A stretch of DNA of 37,774 nt from an uncultured Thermoguttaceae bacterium (GTDB taxonomy: Bacteria > Planctomycetota > Planctomycetia > Pirellulales > Thermoguttaceae): NCBI GenBank assembly GCA_938042245.1, contig CALIRO010000003.1:1-37774 (forward strand). Reading direction: 5' to 3'. Position 1 is the stretch's first letter; each line of letters opens with the position of its first letter. The position numbers and the translations under genes are program-made. Below the pieces are notes generated by a model. It saw only the letters and a list, made by a program, of their open reading frames with translations, ran no database searches and was not told the DNA's origin. Shown piece after piece: positions 8,419-16,921 of this stretch.

Positions 8419-8985
8419 TTACTCTCGTTTGGGCCTAGGCCCAGGCAAGGCGGGTTTGGAGACCACCGGCATCGGCGTGGGGCCTCGAATCCGTTCCGGT
8501 ACTTCCGGCAGTTCAAAATGATACTCCAGCGGCAATCCATAGATAGGCTTCGGTTTGACTTCAGAAGGCGAAGATTTGACTGGCCGTAGGCCAGGCGAAG
8601 CGGAGCCGGAGACCCCTTTGGCCAAGGGCCCAGAAGGAGGGGTGGCCGCTTTGGGGACCTTCGGTTCGGGTTCCGCCCCCGGCAAACGTGCTTCAGCTTT
8701 TCCCCCAGAGCCGGACGGAACAGCTGAGGCCGCCTGAGCTTGCTGGTCCGGCGGGAGGTGGGAAGGGGCCTTTGGCTGTGGGGCTTTCCCAGAACTTTTC
8801 AGGGGCGTGGAAGAACATCCGCCCGATGGGGTTTGCTCGGTTGGCCAGGCCCCCATATCCTGGGGCGATACTTGGCCTTCGTTTTGATCTCCTTCGGCCG
8901 GACTTGCCCCTGCACAGCCGGAGAACATCAACAACTGGAGAACCCCCACGGTCCCCCCCACAAAAGAAGAGAATAACCTCCCCAT
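8419..8985 (-). CDS. Pro/Ser/Ala-rich lipoprotein
   Basis: The start chosen is ATG 8985, with AAGGGAAAAGG just upstream. It gives a clean signal sequence (GRLFSSFVGGTVGVLQLLMFSGC) with a lipobox ending at Cys25. The earlier in-frame ATG at 9114 would put over 40 polar residues in front. The mature part (about 163 residues) is low complexity, rich in Pro, Ser, Ala, Lys and Gly, with a short ordered-looking block near the end (PIYGLPLEYHFELPEVPERI). No domain is recognised. It is probably a membrane-tethered linker or structural protein of the cell envelope. Confidence 0.7.
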   Translation of the reverse strand: MGRLFSSFVGGTVGVLQLLMFSGCAGASPAEGDQNEGQVSPQDMGAWPTEQTPSGGCSSTPLKSSGKAPQPKAPSHLPPDQQAQAASAVPSGSGGKAEARLPGAEPEPKVPKAATPPSGPLAKGVSGSASPGLRPVKSSPSEVKPKPIYGLPLEYHFELPEVPERIRGPTPMPVVSKPALPGPRPKRE

Positions 8986-9724
8986 GCCTTTTCCCTTGAT
9001 CGATTGGCTACCTGGGAAAGCCCAAAACCATTTTTCTATCATAGCATTGTGATCGTGTTGCTCCCATCCGCTTGAATAAAAAAACCGGGAACACATGAAA
9101 CCATTTTTTATCATACTATGCAGGCTGGAGGTGTTGGCTAGAGGGCCACCCAGAAGGAGGGGGAAATAGACCTATCAACTACCATTCATGGGGGATTTTA
9201 TCTAACTCGAACCTACTAACGACGAGAAAAATGGCGGCCCTGGAGTACGTTTTCCGGCCCGAGAGCCCACCCTACGCAGAGCGGAAAAAAGCCCCTACCT
9301 GTTTGATTCGCCCAGCTGGAATTCTCCGTAAATCCGCCCAACCCTGCCAAAAGCCAGACGGTGGCTTTCTTTTTTCCGGAACATTTCAGCCGACTGGAGT
9401 AAGGCCCTTTTTCTTTAGGCACAACGCCTCCGAGTGTGACTGCCGCGGAAGCGGCAGTCCAGAGAACGGAAATCCATCGAACAACCGGGACTGCTGCTTT
9501 CCCAGAAGGGAGCGGTTGCATCATTCGGGGAAAAGGTTATCCTTAGACTTTCCCTTCTTTTGGGGAACGGAGCGGAATGTTTTTCTATCCGGAAAAGAGC
9601 CCCTTTCGGCCAGAGCCGTTCTACTGGATGGAGCGTGCATCCCAGAAAGAATCTTGATCATCCGGAAAAGCCTGGAAAATTAGGGGATTGGAAACGCTGT
9701 CCATTTTCTTTTTGGCGCGGACTC
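8986..9724. other. 740-base intergenic region carrying one MITE-like repeat
   Basis: No credible coding frame is visible: the plus-strand frames lack ribosome sites and family-like sequence. The region holds a MITE-like copy at 9378-9533. A further stretch at 9563-9680 begins like the left end of that element (GGGGAACGGAGCGGAATG) and may be a decayed second copy. The remainder is the leader of the lipoprotein gene on one side and the tail of the PQQ-like gene on the other. Confidence 0.5.
9378..9533 (+). repeat. MITE-like dispersed repeat, copy B
   Basis: The left end GGAACATTTCAGCCGAC is identical to the left end of the copy at 37233. The core GCGGAAGCGGCAGTCCAGAG (9445-9464) matches the core of the copy at 31273-31432 with two differences, and similarity continues through ATCCATCGAACAACCGGGA. 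The right end (CATTCGGGGAAA) is decayed. No open frame inside. Confidence 0.65.
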
Positions 9725-11092
9725 TTATTGGCCAAGGGATGGGGAGGGTCTGCTGGCGGGCGGCGTAGGGGAATTGGGTTTTTGGGGCCCAAGGGCCATC
9801 AGGTGGGAAAGTGTTCTTATATACACAATTCCGTTGGCAATGGCCGGTGTGGCATGGGTCGGCTCGCCTAACGGGAACTTGGCCAGCAGTTGGAACTCCT
9901 TTTCGGCGGCCAAGACGACCACGTGTCCATCTCGGCTGATGTTATAGAGGCGGTTGCCGACCCGAATAGGTGAACTGAAGTAATCGCCCCCTACCTTTTC
10001 CCGCCAAAGGATTTTGCCTGTCGGCGCCTCCAGACAAGTAACCATTCCACCTTTATCCGCCCAGGCAAAAAGCAGTTCCCCGCGGGCAACAGGTGTACAG
10101 ACATACGGAACCGGTAGGGGCACTTCATAAAGGACTTCGGCTTTGACGCCGGTGGCCGGGTTGCCCGGGCGAACAGCGATCATCTGTTTGCCCACGCCGC
10201 CTACGCCACAGGCGCAAAAGAGGATATCTCCCACCAGCAGCGGCGAACCGACTACCCGATACTTGAGCACCGGCAATTCCCAGAGGGGTTTTCCCGTTTG
10301 AAGCTCGATGCCACTTGGTCCATGCGCCCAACTGACCACAATCACCTGCACCGGGCCTTCTGCCGGTCGATACACACAAGGCGTGGCATAGGCGGTTTTT
10401 TCGGTCCGTCGGGGGCATCGCCAGCGAAGCTTGCCCGTTTGGGCATCCAAGGCAACCACACTACTTTGGCCATCCTGTTCGTTAGGGACAATGATCAGGC
10501 CGTCGGCCACAATCGGGGAAGCCCCAAAACCATGTTCCGACTCAAACGCTCCCAGATCGACCTGCCAAACCGGCTGGCCGTCTTGGAGCCGAAGGGCTTC
10601 GACCACATAACGTTTGGGCTGGGCATAGCACCAATAGACCCGCTCGGAGTCCACCGCCGGGGTGGAAGAAGTATAGCTGTTGTAGGGATGTAGGTGATGG
10701 AGGTCTAAGGATCGGCTTTTTTGCCAGAGGATCTGGCCTTGGCAGGCGTCCAGGCAAAGCAGGGTTAGCGTGCCGTCCTCCTGGGCTGCCGTGATAAGCA
10801 CCCGACCGGCCCAAACCACCGGCGACGAATGCCCAACGCCAGGCAGTTGGATTTTCCATAGATAATCCTTTTCGGTCCACTGGATGGGGATGGCCTGAGC
10901 GTCGGCCTGCCCCTGGCCATTGGGACCTCGAAACCGATCCCACCAGATAGTGCCAGAGTCCTGCTTGGCTGAGGACGCCTTAGCCGTTTCCTCTGGTTGG
11001 GAGGCTGACGCTGCTTGGCCGAACAGGCCGCTACTGGTCCACGCCCCCAATACCAATCCAATGAACCAAACTCGGCGAAACGATCGTTTCAC
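9725..11092 (-). CDS. secreted PQQ-like beta-propeller protein
   Basis: The 455-residue product starts at GTG 11092, with AAGGAAAA upstream; the frame extends to 11221 without family similarity. A signal peptide (KRSFRRVWFIGLVLGAW..GLFGQ) leads to a domain starting WDRFRGPNGQG, the typical opening of planctomycete outer-membrane-type PQQ propellers. Repeats of the kind LDAxxGxxLW can be read: LLCLDACQGQILWQ, VVALDAQTGKLRW, IELQTGKPLWELP, VTCLEAPTGKILWRE. Each marks one blade. Such propellers resemble BamB and alcohol dehydrogenases but without catalytic residues visible here. The role is unknown. A Pro/Ser tail ends the protein. It is divergent from the epimerase gene at 11263, with 170 bases between them. 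Confidence 0.85.
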   Translation of the reverse strand: MKRSFRRVWFIGLVLGAWTSSGLFGQAASASQPEETAKASSAKQDSGTIWWDRFRGPNGQGQADAQAIPIQWTEKDYLWKIQLPGVGHSSPVVWAGRVLITAAQEDGTLTLLCLDACQGQILWQKSRSLDLHHLHPYNSYTSSTPAVDSERVYWCYAQPKRYVVEALRLQDGQPVWQVDLGAFESEHGFGASPIVADGLIIVPNEQDGQSSVVALDAQTGKLRWRCPRRTEKTAYATPCVYRPAEGPVQVIVVSWAHGPSGIELQTGKPLWELPVLKYRVVGSPLLVGDILFCACGVGGVGKQMIAVRPGNPATGVKAEVLYEVPLPVPYVCTPVARGELLFAWADKGGMVTCLEAPTGKILWREKVGGDYFSSPIRVGNRLYNISRDGHVVVLAAEKEFQLLAKFPLGEPTHATPAIANGIVYIRTLSHLMALGPQKPNSPTPPASRPSPSLGQ

Positions 11093-11262
11093 GGTTGTTT
11101 TCCTTGTCGAAAAGCGGGTGGGCAATTTGCAATCGAAATGCTTTTTTTCATAATAGGCGGATCTCGGGTGGGGAAGCGGTAAAGGCAGGGAGAAGGTGGG
11201 CCTCCTAGAAGCGTTTCCCATTTTACCTTGGTAAACGAGTGATTGGATAGGCAGGCACGGCC

Positions 11263-12261
11263 ATGGCCTACTGTGTGGTAACCGGCGGAGCAGGTTTTAT
11301 CGGCAGCCATTTGGTCGAAGCACTTCTGGCCCGGGGAGACCGGGTTTTGGCCGTCGATGATGAATCCACCGGATCGGTGCAGAATCTCTCGGGCGTTTTG
11401 GGCCATCCTCGGCTGGCATACCTTCGGGCCAGTCTGATGGATCCGACGGTGATAGAAAAGATCACGGCGGAGGCGGACCAGGTGTATCATTTGGCAGCGG
11501 CGGTTGGGGTGGCCCTGATCGCTGCCGATCCGGTTCGGGCCATTGAAACCAATATTTTGCCTACTGCTTGGATATTGCGGGCCTTGGGCCGACGCTGCCA
11601 GCAGGGTCAGCCCGTGAAGTTTTTCCTGGCCAGCAGCAGCGAAGTCTATGGCAAAAACCCCCAACCCATCTGGACGGAGGGGGAGGAGATGGTGTTTGGA
11701 CCGACCAGTCGGCCCCGATGGGCCTACGGGGCCTCCAAGGCTATCGACGAATTTTTGGCCTTGGCTTGGCATCGGCAGGTGGGATTGCCAGTGGTGGTGG
11801 GTCGGTTTTTCAACGTGGTTGGCCCTCGGCAGAGCGGGGCTTATGGGATGGTATTGCCTCGATTTGTAGAGGCGGCCTTGGAGGGCAGGCCCCTGGTGGT
11901 TCATGACGACGGCCAACAGATCCGCTCCTTTGCCCATGTGCGGGATGTGGTTCGGGCTGTGTTGCTGTTGATGGATTGCCCCGAAGCCGTTGGCCGAGCA
12001 GTCAACATTGGCAGCGACCAACCGATTAGTATCTTCGAGCTGGCCCGACGAGTCATCGCCGCGGTGGATCCCAGGCTGCCGATCCAGTTCCAAAGTTACC
12101 AGGAAGCCTATGGTCCAGACTTCGAAGACTGCCGACGACGTGTACCAGACCTGAGCCTGTTGCGCCAACTCACCGGCTTCCAGCCGCAATATACACTCGA
12201 ACAGACCATCCAGGAACTGATCGCCTGGAAACAGGCCCAGCGGCGCCCAGCCCCAGCATAA
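11263..12261 (+). CDS. NAD-dependent nucleotide-sugar epimerase/dehydratase (extended SDR)
   Basis: The 332-residue product has the extended-SDR layout: GGAGFIGSH at residues 8-16 for NAD binding, Asp-rich VDDESTG after the second strand, HLAAAVG, SSSEVYG (124-130) and the catalytic pair Tyr155 and Lys159 in WAYGASK. GRFFNVVGPRQ and the late RSFAHVRDVV block are also present. These belong to the UDP-glucuronate decarboxylase / UDP-glucose 4-epimerase / dTDP-glucose dehydratase group; SSSEVYG and the DDGQQIRSFAHVRDVV block lean toward UDP-xylose synthase-like or GDP-sugar enzymes. The exact substrate cannot be told. It probably supplies an activated sugar for surface polysaccharide. No glycosyltransferase lies next to it. 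Confidence 0.88.
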   Translation: MAYCVVTGGAGFIGSHLVEALLARGDRVLAVDDESTGSVQNLSGVLGHPRLAYLRASLMDPTVIEKITAEADQVYHLAAAVGVALIAADPVRAIETNILPTAWILRALGRRCQQGQPVKFFLASSSEVYGKNPQPIWTEGEEMVFGPTSRPRWAYGASKAIDEFLALAWHRQVGLPVVVGRFFNVVGPRQSGAYGMVLPRFVEAALEGRPLVVHDDGQQIRSFAHVRDVVRAVLLLMDCPEAVGRAVNIGSDQPISIFELARRVIAAVDPRLPIQFQSYQEAYGPDFEDCRRRVPDLSLLRQLTGFQPQYTLEQTIQELIAWKQAQRRPAPA

Positions 12262-12378
12262 CGGATAAGTCCAAGACCGCTTAAAATCTCATCAGCTCCT
12301 AGGTGGGGTATCCATTAGACCAGAGCTTATAGGAAAAATAGTTGGCTTGTGTGTAGAACCGAGGGATCAGGCTCCTGG

Positions 12379-12717
12379 TTATCCTGGCGGCCAGCCGAAC
12401 GGACGCCCTGCCAGCATGTGAAAATGCAGGTGCATGACTTCCTGGCCGGCATCCGGGCCGCAGTTGGTTACCACCCGATAGCCGCCCGCGAGGCCCAATT
12501 GCCCAGCCACCTTGGCCATCACCACAAACAGATGCCCCACCAACGCTTCGTCCGAAGGGGTAATGTCATTGACGGTGGGAATCTCCTTTTTGGGAATGAC
12601 GATCAGATGCACCGGCGCCTGGGGATGAATGTCTTTAAAGACCAAGGCTTGTTCGTCTTCATAAACGATTTCTGCTGGAATCTGCCGATCAATAATCTTT
12701 TTAAACACCGTCGTCAT
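12379..12717 (-). CDS. HIT family protein (HINT-type nucleotide hydrolase)
   Basis: The 112-residue product fits the small HINT branch. It opens with TVFKKIIDRQIPAEIVYEDEQ and carries VFKDIHPQAPVHLIVIPK. It ends with HLHFHML (His96, His98 and His100), the histidine triad that binds and attacks nucleoside phosphoramidates such as AMP-lysine. It is cytoplasmic, with no signal. AAAGGA sits 8 bases before the ATG. The gene is convergent with the epimerase. The 290 bases upstream hold nothing I can recognise. Confidence 0.93.
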   Translation of the reverse strand: MTTVFKKIIDRQIPAEIVYEDEQALVFKDIHPQAPVHLIVIPKKEIPTVNDITPSDEALVGHLFVVMAKVAGQLGLAGGYRVVTNCGPDAGQEVMHLHFHMLAGRPFGWPPG

Positions 12718-13007
12718 CTTGGGATCCTTTGAGGAAAGACTAACGGATAGGAACGATTGGGTTGTTTTTTCGGAACGATCCTATCTGAAAAGTTCCAGAG
12801 AGGCTTGTTAACGGCTCTTCCATACCTATGGCACAAGTGGTTTCCACAAAAGGAGTTAGAGCGTATTTCAGAAAGCAAAGGCCCTTAAACTGCGTACCAT
12901 GGATTCCCATGTTCTAATGCGATCATTCTATCCGGATGTTGTGCAGGGACTGCCCTAGCGCCCTGGACGCTCTGGCTCGGTAAGATTTCTAAGAACTGGC
13001 CCTGCGA

Positions 13008-13673
13008 TTATCCCCCCGATTGTTTAGCTCGCCCGGTTTTATCCACTTGCCAGAGTTGGCCCGTCTGTACGTCCAGGGCCGTCAGGTAGCCACTACCATA
13101 ACAGCAGGTGTCGATGCAGATCAAATGGCCAAGGTCGAGGATCTGTCCGGTCTTCTGAGCGGTATGGCCCACAATGGCCTTTTTGCCCGAAATATGAGGG
13201 CCCGGCTGCCGATCCCGAAGATACTGCCAGCGTAAGACCTCGCCCGGTTGAACCTCTAAGGGCAACTCCGGCAAATAGTTGGCATGGACGAAAAAGTGCG
13301 TCTGGGTCTCATAGTAGGGCAAACAGGCCCGCAAAAAGCGGATGTACTTTTCCGGAATCTCTTCAGGCCGCTTGACCCCAAAACTATACAGGGTCGTTGT
13401 GCCCCCAAAACCTAACCAATCCAACAAGCCTTGGCTATCCTCCAACAGGCCCAAAAGCATTTCATCGTGATTGCCCAAAATAGGGACCAACCGGCATCGT
13501 TGGCTGAGGTCCATAAGCAGATCAAAACATTCCCGGACCTGCATGCCCCGGTCGATATAGTCCCCAAGAGTTATGATGGTATCATCCTTTTGGGGGGATA
13601 TGGACTTCACCAATGTCTCCAATGCCGGCAAACAACCGTGAATATCCCCAATGGCAATCACTCGCCCAGCCAT
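13008..13673 (-). CDS. PPP-family metallophosphatase (bacterial Ser/Thr phosphatase or diadenosine tetraphosphatase type)
   Basis: The 221-residue product carries all PPP metal-site motifs: GDIHG (9-13), GDYIDRG (37-43), GNHDE (67-71), a His in FFVHANY and GHT (IVGHTAQKTG). Together they bind two metal ions for phosphoester hydrolysis. The size and motif set fit the bacterial PrpA/PrpB and ApaH-like group. It could dephosphorylate proteins or cleave dinucleoside polyphosphates; sequence alone does not decide. No signal peptide, so cytoplasmic. It is divergent from the lipoprotein gene at 14091. Confidence 0.88.
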   Translation of the reverse strand: MAGRVIAIGDIHGCLPALETLVKSISPQKDDTIITLGDYIDRGMQVRECFDLLMDLSQRCRLVPILGNHDEMLLGLLEDSQGLLDWLGFGGTTTLYSFGVKRPEEIPEKYIRFLRACLPYYETQTHFFVHANYLPELPLEVQPGEVLRWQYLRDRQPGPHISGKKAIVGHTAQKTGQILDLGHLICIDTCCYGSGYLTALDVQTGQLWQVDKTGRAKQSGG

Positions 13674-14090
13674 CCCACCGCCGACTTTCGTTTTTCAACC
13701 CCGTCTCTAAAAAACATTCTTACTTATTATTTCTTACTTATTATCGCTAAAACCATTCTCTCTTTTCAGCCCTAGGAAGGAAAGAGGCAGGCTACGGGAG
13801 AAGTGGGGTGGGGCGGAGTTAATGAGAGGGGTAGATGTCTAGCCGCCTCGGAAAAGCCCTCAATTTTACTATTCGATACCAATCTAAAGAAGGAAATTCC
13901 CTCAGCAAAACTCTCTCCCCCCAACCGCCTCCGAGCATTGTGGAACCTTCTTGAGATTCAAACTAGAGAATCTATGGCGACTTTGCCGATAAAACAAACC
14001 GAATCGACGGCTTTTCGATCCTAGCTGAGAGATTTCCAGGAGTTTCCCACGCCGATCAGGAAACCAAACTCCCCCAGAAGGCGGCGAAAA
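13674..14090. other. 417-base divergent intergenic region with short tandem repeat
   Basis: No gene seen. It is AT-richer than its surroundings and contains two adjacent copies of TTCTTACTTATTA (about 13718-13743). It must hold the promoters of the phosphatase (minus) and of the lipoprotein gene (plus), but I see no clear -35/-10 pair. Confidence 0.4.
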
Positions 14091-14930
14091 ATGCGGGGAT
14101 TTTCCTATGGTTTTATAGTTGGTTTCGGGTTGCTGGCCTATAGTGGGTGTGCGTTTTTGCCCCAGGTTGCCAAAATCCCAGTACTCCAGAATCCGTTTGC
14201 TGGGGTGCAGCGGGTGGCTGTTGCACCGTTTTTTAACCTGAGCGAAGAGCCGACCGTCGATGGCCGACAGTTCGCCCTAGCCTATTACAATGCCCTGCAA
14301 GCTGTGCCCGGGTTTGAGGTGATTCCGGTCGGGCAGGTAGAACGAGCGATGCAGGAATATGGCCTTGGGTTAAATACTCCCCAGGAGGCTTGCCGGTTAG
14401 CTGAACTGTTGGGAGCAGATGCCATTGTGATTGGTGCAGTAACGGATTACAGCCCCTATTATCCCCCCCGATTGGGGTTGAGGGTGGAATGGTATCCTGC
14501 CGATCCGGCCGGGCATGCTTTTAAGGCAAGCGGGCAGAAAATCCCTTCTCCGGATAACACCTTATACCCCCCAAATGGAGGGCAAATTTTCCTCGAGCAG
14601 GATCCTAGAACTCTGGGCCACTCTAAAACTCCTTCTTTAGAGGGAGAATATACCACCCGGAATATTGAAAAAACCCCTTCTACCCCATCCATTTTGCCTT
14701 TGGTAACCCATACCCGGATTTACAACGGCCATGATGTGGAGTTTACGGCCGCTTTGAGCCGATATCATCTGACCCGGGACGATGCCCGATTTGCGGGCTG
14801 GCAGACCTATCTCGAACGTAGCGACGATTTTATCCGATTCTGTTGTTACAAACATCTGGAAGAGATGTTGATTCAGCAAGGTGGGGCCAGCCAAACCAAA
14901 CTGGTCTGGCGCTGGTCTGCCATCCGATAA
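14091..14930 (+). CDS. lipoprotein with LpoB/CsgG-like N-terminal fold
   Basis: The 279-residue product has a signal sequence with a lipobox ending AYSGC (Cys20). Residues of about 38-120 (VQRVAVAPFFNLSEEPTVDG, FALAYYNALQAVPGFEVIPVGQVERAM, RLAELLGADAIVIGAVTDYSPYYPPRLG) follow the pattern of LpoB/CsgG/GNA1162-type outer-membrane lipoproteins: a strand giving VAVxPF, a helix, and a later GADAIVxGxV strand. The middle part (about 140-200) is a Pro/Ser-rich insert. The C-terminus returns to ordered sequence. AGAAGGCGG precedes the ATG. It probably sits in the periplasm, tethered to a membrane; partners are unknown. The 81-residue gene follows 83 bases downstream. Confidence 0.75.
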   Translation: MRGFSYGFIVGFGLLAYSGCAFLPQVAKIPVLQNPFAGVQRVAVAPFFNLSEEPTVDGRQFALAYYNALQAVPGFEVIPVGQVERAMQEYGLGLNTPQEACRLAELLGADAIVIGAVTDYSPYYPPRLGLRVEWYPADPAGHAFKASGQKIPSPDNTLYPPNGGQIFLEQDPRTLGHSKTPSLEGEYTTRNIEKTPSTPSILPLVTHTRIYNGHDVEFTAALSRYHLTRDDARFAGWQTYLERSDDFIRFCCYKHLEEMLIQQGGASQTKLVWRWSAIR

Positions 14931-15013
14931 ACTCAATAGACAAACCTCATCAGCTAGGGGGTTTATTGGTGTTTATTGGGGCAGCGGTTTTTGGCTGTAG
15001 GAGTTGGCTTGCC

Positions 15014-15259
15014 ATGGCACATGAGATCAATGTGTTGGCCCTGATTAAAGGCAAAGAACGATATATTTTTTTATATGACGATGCTAGCCGGGCAGAAACC
15101 CTCCGGGTGCTCGGCCGGTTTGCCTCTAATCCGGAACTGAGTTTCACCTGGTACGATGCGGCCATCCTCAGCCAAAAAATCCGCCAAGAGAGCCAGAAAA
15201 AAAACGCTTTTACCCGTCGGCTCCATCTGCCACTTCCCAGCGAAGATCAACCCGAATAA
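15014..15259 (+). CDS. small conserved-looking hypothetical protein (81 aa)
   Basis: The start is ATG 15014, with GTAGGAG about 10 bases upstream. The open frame extends back to 14843 but that part overlaps the lipoprotein gene. The product is soluble: a strand-like opening (EINVLALIKGKERYIFLYDD), a helix (SRAETLRVLGRFASNP), then FTWYDAAILSQKIRQESQKK and a basic tail. The compact, highly ordered composition argues for a real protein. I remember similar proteins near recombinase genes in planctomycetes, but this is memory only. No function can be given. Confidence 0.75.
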   Translation: MAHEINVLALIKGKERYIFLYDDASRAETLRVLGRFASNPELSFTWYDAAILSQKIRQESQKKNAFTRRLHLPLPSEDQPE

Positions 15260-15290
15260 GCCTGGCCAAAGACCTTTGTTTGCTAAGTCT

Positions 15291-15335
15291 CCCAGAAGTG
15301 TTTAAACCTTCTGGGAAGAGCAATACCCAGAAGGT
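15291..15335. repeat. hairpin CCCAGAAG/CTTCTGGG with a third copy of the arm
   Basis: CCCAGAAG (15291-15298) pairs exactly with CTTCTGGG (15308-15315) across a 9-base loop. CCCAGAAGG occurs again at about 15327-15335 and could pair alternatively with the same CTTCTGGG. It sits 30 bases after the 81-residue gene and may terminate it. The rest of the 433-base gap to 15692 holds a decayed MITE-like end and no gene. Confidence 0.45.
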
Positions 15336-15564
15336 TTGGGTGCTTGGGTTTTCCTGGGCGGAAGGGAACTTGTGCCCACTGCCGGAATGGCATGCGCAGC
15401 GGTCCAGGTTCGTCTGCCTGGTTTTGCGGGATACCCGTGGTTGGTGGGTTTTGTCCTTTGGTACGAAGCAATCCAGGGGAGGGGCCCTTCAGGAGGAGTT
15501 CTCCTGAAACGCGCCGGGCATGCCATCCCAAATGCCTGGCTCCTGGGAAACCTGCAATCCAGCT

Positions 15565-15675
15565 GGCGGCCCTCCGCAGAGGCGGTCTGGAATCCCGCAC
15601 TGGCCAGAGAAGGGCACTCCTGCCAAGTTGGGAAAAGAGGGGAAATTCGGGCATTCGGCTGAAGCGGTGGGGCGT
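15565..15675 (+). repeat. probable decayed copy of the MITE-like element (copy C)
   Basis: The right part GCATTCGGCTGAAGCGG resembles the right end CATTCGACTGAAGTGTTC of the 31273-31432 copy. Upstream, CGCAGAGGCGGTCTGGAATCCC resembles the palindromic core of the same family. The left end is not recognised, so this is a fragment or a diverged copy. Confidence 0.4.
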
Positions 15676-15692
15676 TTTTTCTACAGAGATGG

Positions 15693-16640
15693 ATGGTGAT
15701 GCTGCCGCTTCCTTTGGCCATTAGCCGATTCTTACGCTATCTGGAGGTGGAGCGGAACGCCTCGCCGCTGACGATCAAAAGCTATCGGGAGGACCTATTT
15801 GCTCTGCATGAATATTTAACAGAAGCTTCCGGAGGAAGATGCCCAACTCCGACGGAGATTACCACCTTGGAGCTTCGGGGCTATGTAGCCGCTTTGACCG
15901 AAGCCGGGTATGCCAAAAGTTCCATTGCTCGGCGGCTGGCTTCCCTTCGGAGCTTCTTTCGATTTGGGCAGCGAGAAGGGTGGGTCAAGCAGAATCCCGC
16001 TCGACCGCTTCGCAATCCCCGCAAAGGGCGCAGTTTGCCTCATGTGCTTTCGAGCGAGGAGGTAGCACGGCTTTTGGCCGCTCCGCCGCCCAATACACCG
16101 ATGGGACTGCGAGACCGGGCTATCCTGGAGACGCTGTATTCGGCCGGTTTGCGGGTCAGCGAACTGGTGGGACTCAACGACGGGGATTTACACTTGGAAG
16201 AGGGGCTGATCCGGGTGCGAGGCAAGGGGCGGCGGGAACGGCTAGCCCCGCTGGGTTCCTATGCGATTCGGGCCCTGCGGCGGTGGCTGCAAGTTCGACC
16301 TTTGGGTCCGCCTGGGGCAACGGCACCGGACAGGCCGGTGTTTGTCAATCGGTTTGGCCGTCGGCTTACCACGCGAAGCGTCGGCCGAATGCTGGAAAAA
16401 TACTTACGCCAAACCGGCCTTGATCAGCGAACCTCGCCGCATACGCTTCGGCATAGCTTTGCCACCCATCTATTGGATCGGGGAGCGGATATCCGCAGTG
16501 TCCAAGAGCTGTTGGGGCATAAAAGTATCTCTACTACTCAGATTTACACGCACTTAAGCGCTGCCGCTCTCCGGGCCGCCTACGAAAAGGCCCATCCCCG
16601 GGCCAAGGCCCCTCCAACACCGCCTAGCCGACCGAAATAA
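15693..16640 (+). CDS. xerC: tyrosine recombinase XerC/XerD
   Basis: The 315-residue product has a SAM-like core-binding domain (about 5-98; FLRYLEVERNASPLTIKSYREDL) and a catalytic domain. All six active residues are visible: Arg154 (GLRVSEL), Lys178 (GKGRRERL), His250 and Arg253 (HTLRHSF), His276 (LGHKS) and Tyr285 (IYTHL). It should resolve chromosome dimers at dif, in partnership with a second Xer in most bacteria. The N-terminus resembles XerC more than XerD, but the choice is weak. There are no integrase-like extensions and no attachment site next to it, so it looks like the housekeeping enzyme. The exact start among three nearby ATG/GTG codons is uncertain. Confidence 0.93.
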   Translation: MVMLPLPLAISRFLRYLEVERNASPLTIKSYREDLFALHEYLTEASGGRCPTPTEITTLELRGYVAALTEAGYAKSSIARRLASLRSFFRFGQREGWVKQNPARPLRNPRKGRSLPHVLSSEEVARLLAAPPPNTPMGLRDRAILETLYSAGLRVSELVGLNDGDLHLEEGLIRVRGKGRRERLAPLGSYAIRALRRWLQVRPLGPPGATAPDRPVFVNRFGRRLTTRSVGRMLEKYLRQTGLDQRTSPHTLRHSFATHLLDRGADIRSVQELLGHKSISTTQIYTHLSAAALRAAYEKAHPRAKAPPTPPSRPK

Positions 16641-16854
16641 ACCAAAATACCGGCTTGCTTCTCTTCGGCAGAAGACAATCTTCCAAAAGGCACCCGGCAG
16701 CGGGCCAGAACTAGCAGAAACCCCCACTTCCGGCGGGCCGGTCGCCAGGCGGGGCACGAGATAGTGCCGGAAAGAACCGTATTAGGCCGTCTGGCTGCCG
16801 GCTTGGAGATTCGATTCCACCCTGCGGGGCACCACTCCCGAACCGACAAACCCA

Positions 16855-16899
16855 GATACCCCATGAGGTGGCAATGTTCTCCTATCGCTTCGGGGTATC
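16855..16899 (-). terminator. inverted repeat downstream of the NarL-type regulator
   Basis: GATACCCC (16855-16862) and GGGGTATC (16892-16899) are perfect complements across a 29-base interval, 22 bases after the regulator's stop and on the far side from xerC. There is no T-run, so termination is only a possibility. The remaining sequence between the two convergent genes shows nothing else. Confidence 0.3.
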
Positions 16900-16921
16900 A
16901 ACCTACTAGGCAGAGGGAGGG

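Noticed and set aside
11089..12189. Long minus-strand frame of 366 codons opposite the epimerase
   Set aside because: It is the antisense shadow of a well-supported extended SDR gene, with no recognisable motif and no ribosome site.
15693..16640. Recombinase as the integrase of a mobile element
   Set aside because: Size and motifs fit a housekeeping Xer protein; no attachment repeats, tRNA or cargo genes border it.
16800..16900. tRNA-like stretch with GGTTCGGG and ATCGAATC
   Set aside because: Arms do not pair into a cloverleaf and there is no acceptor stem; the pairing seen is a simple inverted repeat.
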